Assembly (NCBI GenBank): GCA_964604675.1
Contig: CAZSAT010000219.1
Span: 1 to 7,198 of the forward strand
DNA from: CAZSAT01 sp964604675
GTDB taxonomy: Bacteria > Myxococcota_A > UBA796 > CAJQPC01
Reading direction: 5' to 3'
Length of the DNA: 7,198 nt
The translations under genes were made by a program, and so were the position numbers. This document shows positions 6,543-7,198 of the stretch, one piece after another. Below the pieces are notes generated by a model. The model was not told the origin of the DNA and did no database searches. It saw only the letters and a list, made by a program, of their open reading frames with translations. Position 1 is the first letter of the stretch. The number at the start of each line of letters is the position of its first letter.

Positions 6543-7043
6543 TCAGGGACCCCGCGAGCCGACCACGACAAAGCCACCGATTCCTGACGCCAGCCAGGGT
6601 TTCCCGTCGGGCGCAAGTTCCGTGGTCTGCACATCGCGGATCTCGACCGCGAACTGCCCGACGGCGGCGGGTGGCGCGAAGTCCAGCGCGGCGATGTCGG
6701 TCGACACACCGCAGCCGCAGGCCACCAGGCGCGGTCGACCGGCTCGCCACTGCGCCAGCGCGGGCCCGAGCGCACGGGCGAGGTGGTCACCACAGCTGGG
6801 GCAGCGGGCGTGGAACCCGCCCTGGCGGTTGCCGTAGAGGCAGGCCTGGGCGGGACGGTCGATGCGCAGCCGCCGGAAGCCACCGGGCACCAGACGGTCG
6901 GCGGCGGCACCCGGCCCCCAACCCGACAGCACGCCCTCCGCGCGCAGCCGTTCGACGGCCGCAGCGAGTCGCAGCTCGTCCAGCGCACGGTCGGGATCGT
7001 CGGGCACCACGTACAGGTTCAGGCGATGGGTGGGACGCGGCAC
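6543..7043 (-). CDS. Small zinc-ribbon protein of unknown function
   Basis: From GTG at 7043 the product is 166 residues. Residues 1-60 form an alpha/beta-looking N-terminal part (HRLNLYVVPDDPDRALDELR). A CPSC motif at 81-84 and a CGC motif at 109-111 are about 25 residues apart, so Cys81, Cys84, Cys109 and Cys111 are the probable zinc ligands of a ribbon. The final part (130-166) is beta-like with a Gly-rich end. No signal peptide or membrane segment is seen, so it is probably cytosolic. The layout (N-terminal domain, CPxC ribbon, short C-terminal strands) reminds me of small uncharacterised proteins in other Proteobacteria, but I cannot name the family. The SD GAGAGGT precedes GTG by seven bases; the frame is open further up but without an SD. 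It leads a likely three-gene minus-strand run. Confidence 0.78.
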   Translation of the reverse strand: MPRPTHRLNLYVVPDDPDRALDELRLAAAVERLRAEGVLSGWGPGAAADRLVPGGFRRLRIDRPAQACLYGNRQGGFHARCPSCGDHLARALGPALAQWRAGRPRLVACGCGVSTDIAALDFAPPAAVGQFAVEIRDVQTTELAPDGKPWLASGIGGFVVVGSRGP

Positions 7044-7050
7044 GAGGGCA

Positions 7051-7055
7051 CCTCT
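7051..7055 (-). promoter_or_regulatory. Ribosome binding site selecting the GTG start of the zinc-ribbon gene
   Basis: The minus strand reads CGAGAGGTGCCCTCGTG: AGAGG seven bases before the GTG at 7043. The earlier in-frame GTG (7097) and ATG (7082) have no comparable SD. Confidence 0.6.
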
Positions 7056-7115
7056 CGCCGGGACGCTAAGATGGGGCGGCATGCCGCGCCAAGCCACAAG
7101 CCCCCCGACAGCGTG

Positions 7116-7198
7116 ATGGCGCGGCGCGATCGGCTGCGCGGCCTCCTCCGCGCTGGCGGCGATCGCCTGAAGTCGAAGCTCGCAAGGGAGCTGCCCGT
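7116..7198 (+). CDS. Possible start of a basic protein, cut by the right window edge
   Basis: ATG at 7116 opens a plus-strand frame that stays open for 27 codons to the edge: MARRDRLRGLLRAGG, then DRLKSKLARELP. The strongly basic, amphipathic-helical start looks like a real gene start, but there is no clear SD and no recognisable domain yet. The ATG overlaps the stop of an 11-codon frame starting at 7081 (TGATG), which could mean coupling to a short leader peptide or be chance. It would be divergent from the zinc-ribbon gene across 72 bp. Confidence 0.4.
   Translation, partial: MARRDRLRGLLRAGGDRLKSKLARELP

Noticed and set aside
7044..7097. Earlier starts (GTG 7097 or ATG 7082) for the zinc-ribbon gene
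   Set aside because: They lack an SD, while GAGAGGT precedes the GTG at 7043. The added residues do not look conserved, though a longer form cannot be excluded.

Overview
This is a GC-rich, gene-dense bacterial window. The repertoire is rich in lipoproteins: four of the ten genes carry a lipobox, two are beta-propellers, and one has an Asp-Thr linker of a kind I associate with uncultured Myxococcota and related former Deltaproteobacteria. That placement is an inference from style and composition; the window holds no rRNA or other decisive phylogenetic marker. Genes are packed tightly and no gene-free stretch exceeds 300 bases.

Left part, all on the minus strand and read right to left: an SRPBCC/AHSA1-type protein (4127-3711), ribosomal protein bS18 (rpsR, 3636-3430), a PAPS-type sulfotransferase (3343-2219), an arylsulfotransferase-like (ASST) beta-propeller lipoprotein (2194-824) and a second lipoprotein with an internally duplicated domain (from 820, running off the left edge). 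The last three have gaps of 86, 24 and 3 bp, strong Shine-Dalgarno sequences and, at the final junction, an SD made from the last codons of the preceding gene. They look like one operon lying immediately downstream of rpsR.

Middle and right part: an FG-GAP/integrin-alpha-like propeller lipoprotein is on the plus strand (4178-5113), divergent from the SRPBCC gene across only 50 bp. It collides tail to tail, with a 19-bp overlap, with a minus-strand cluster: a zinc-ribbon protein (7043-6543), a lipoprotein with an Asp-Thr linker and a carboxypeptidase-regulatory-like domain (6507-5662), and a single-span membrane protein with a long cytosolic helical part (5604-5095). A possible new plus-strand gene begins at 7116 and leaves the window.

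The most interesting feature is the three-gene cassette after rpsR. A cytosolic PAPS-type sulfotransferase is followed by an exported protein of the unrelated, PAPS-independent ASST fold. The latter keeps the three expected histidines but appears to have Gly where the family has an active-site Arg. It may be a surface sulfation or sulfo-ligand-binding module, but function cannot be proven from sequence. The rpsR copy is also notable: it is cysteine-free and sits outside the usual rpsF-rpsR-rplI setting. I see no mobile elements, CRISPR arrays, tRNAs or rRNAs.
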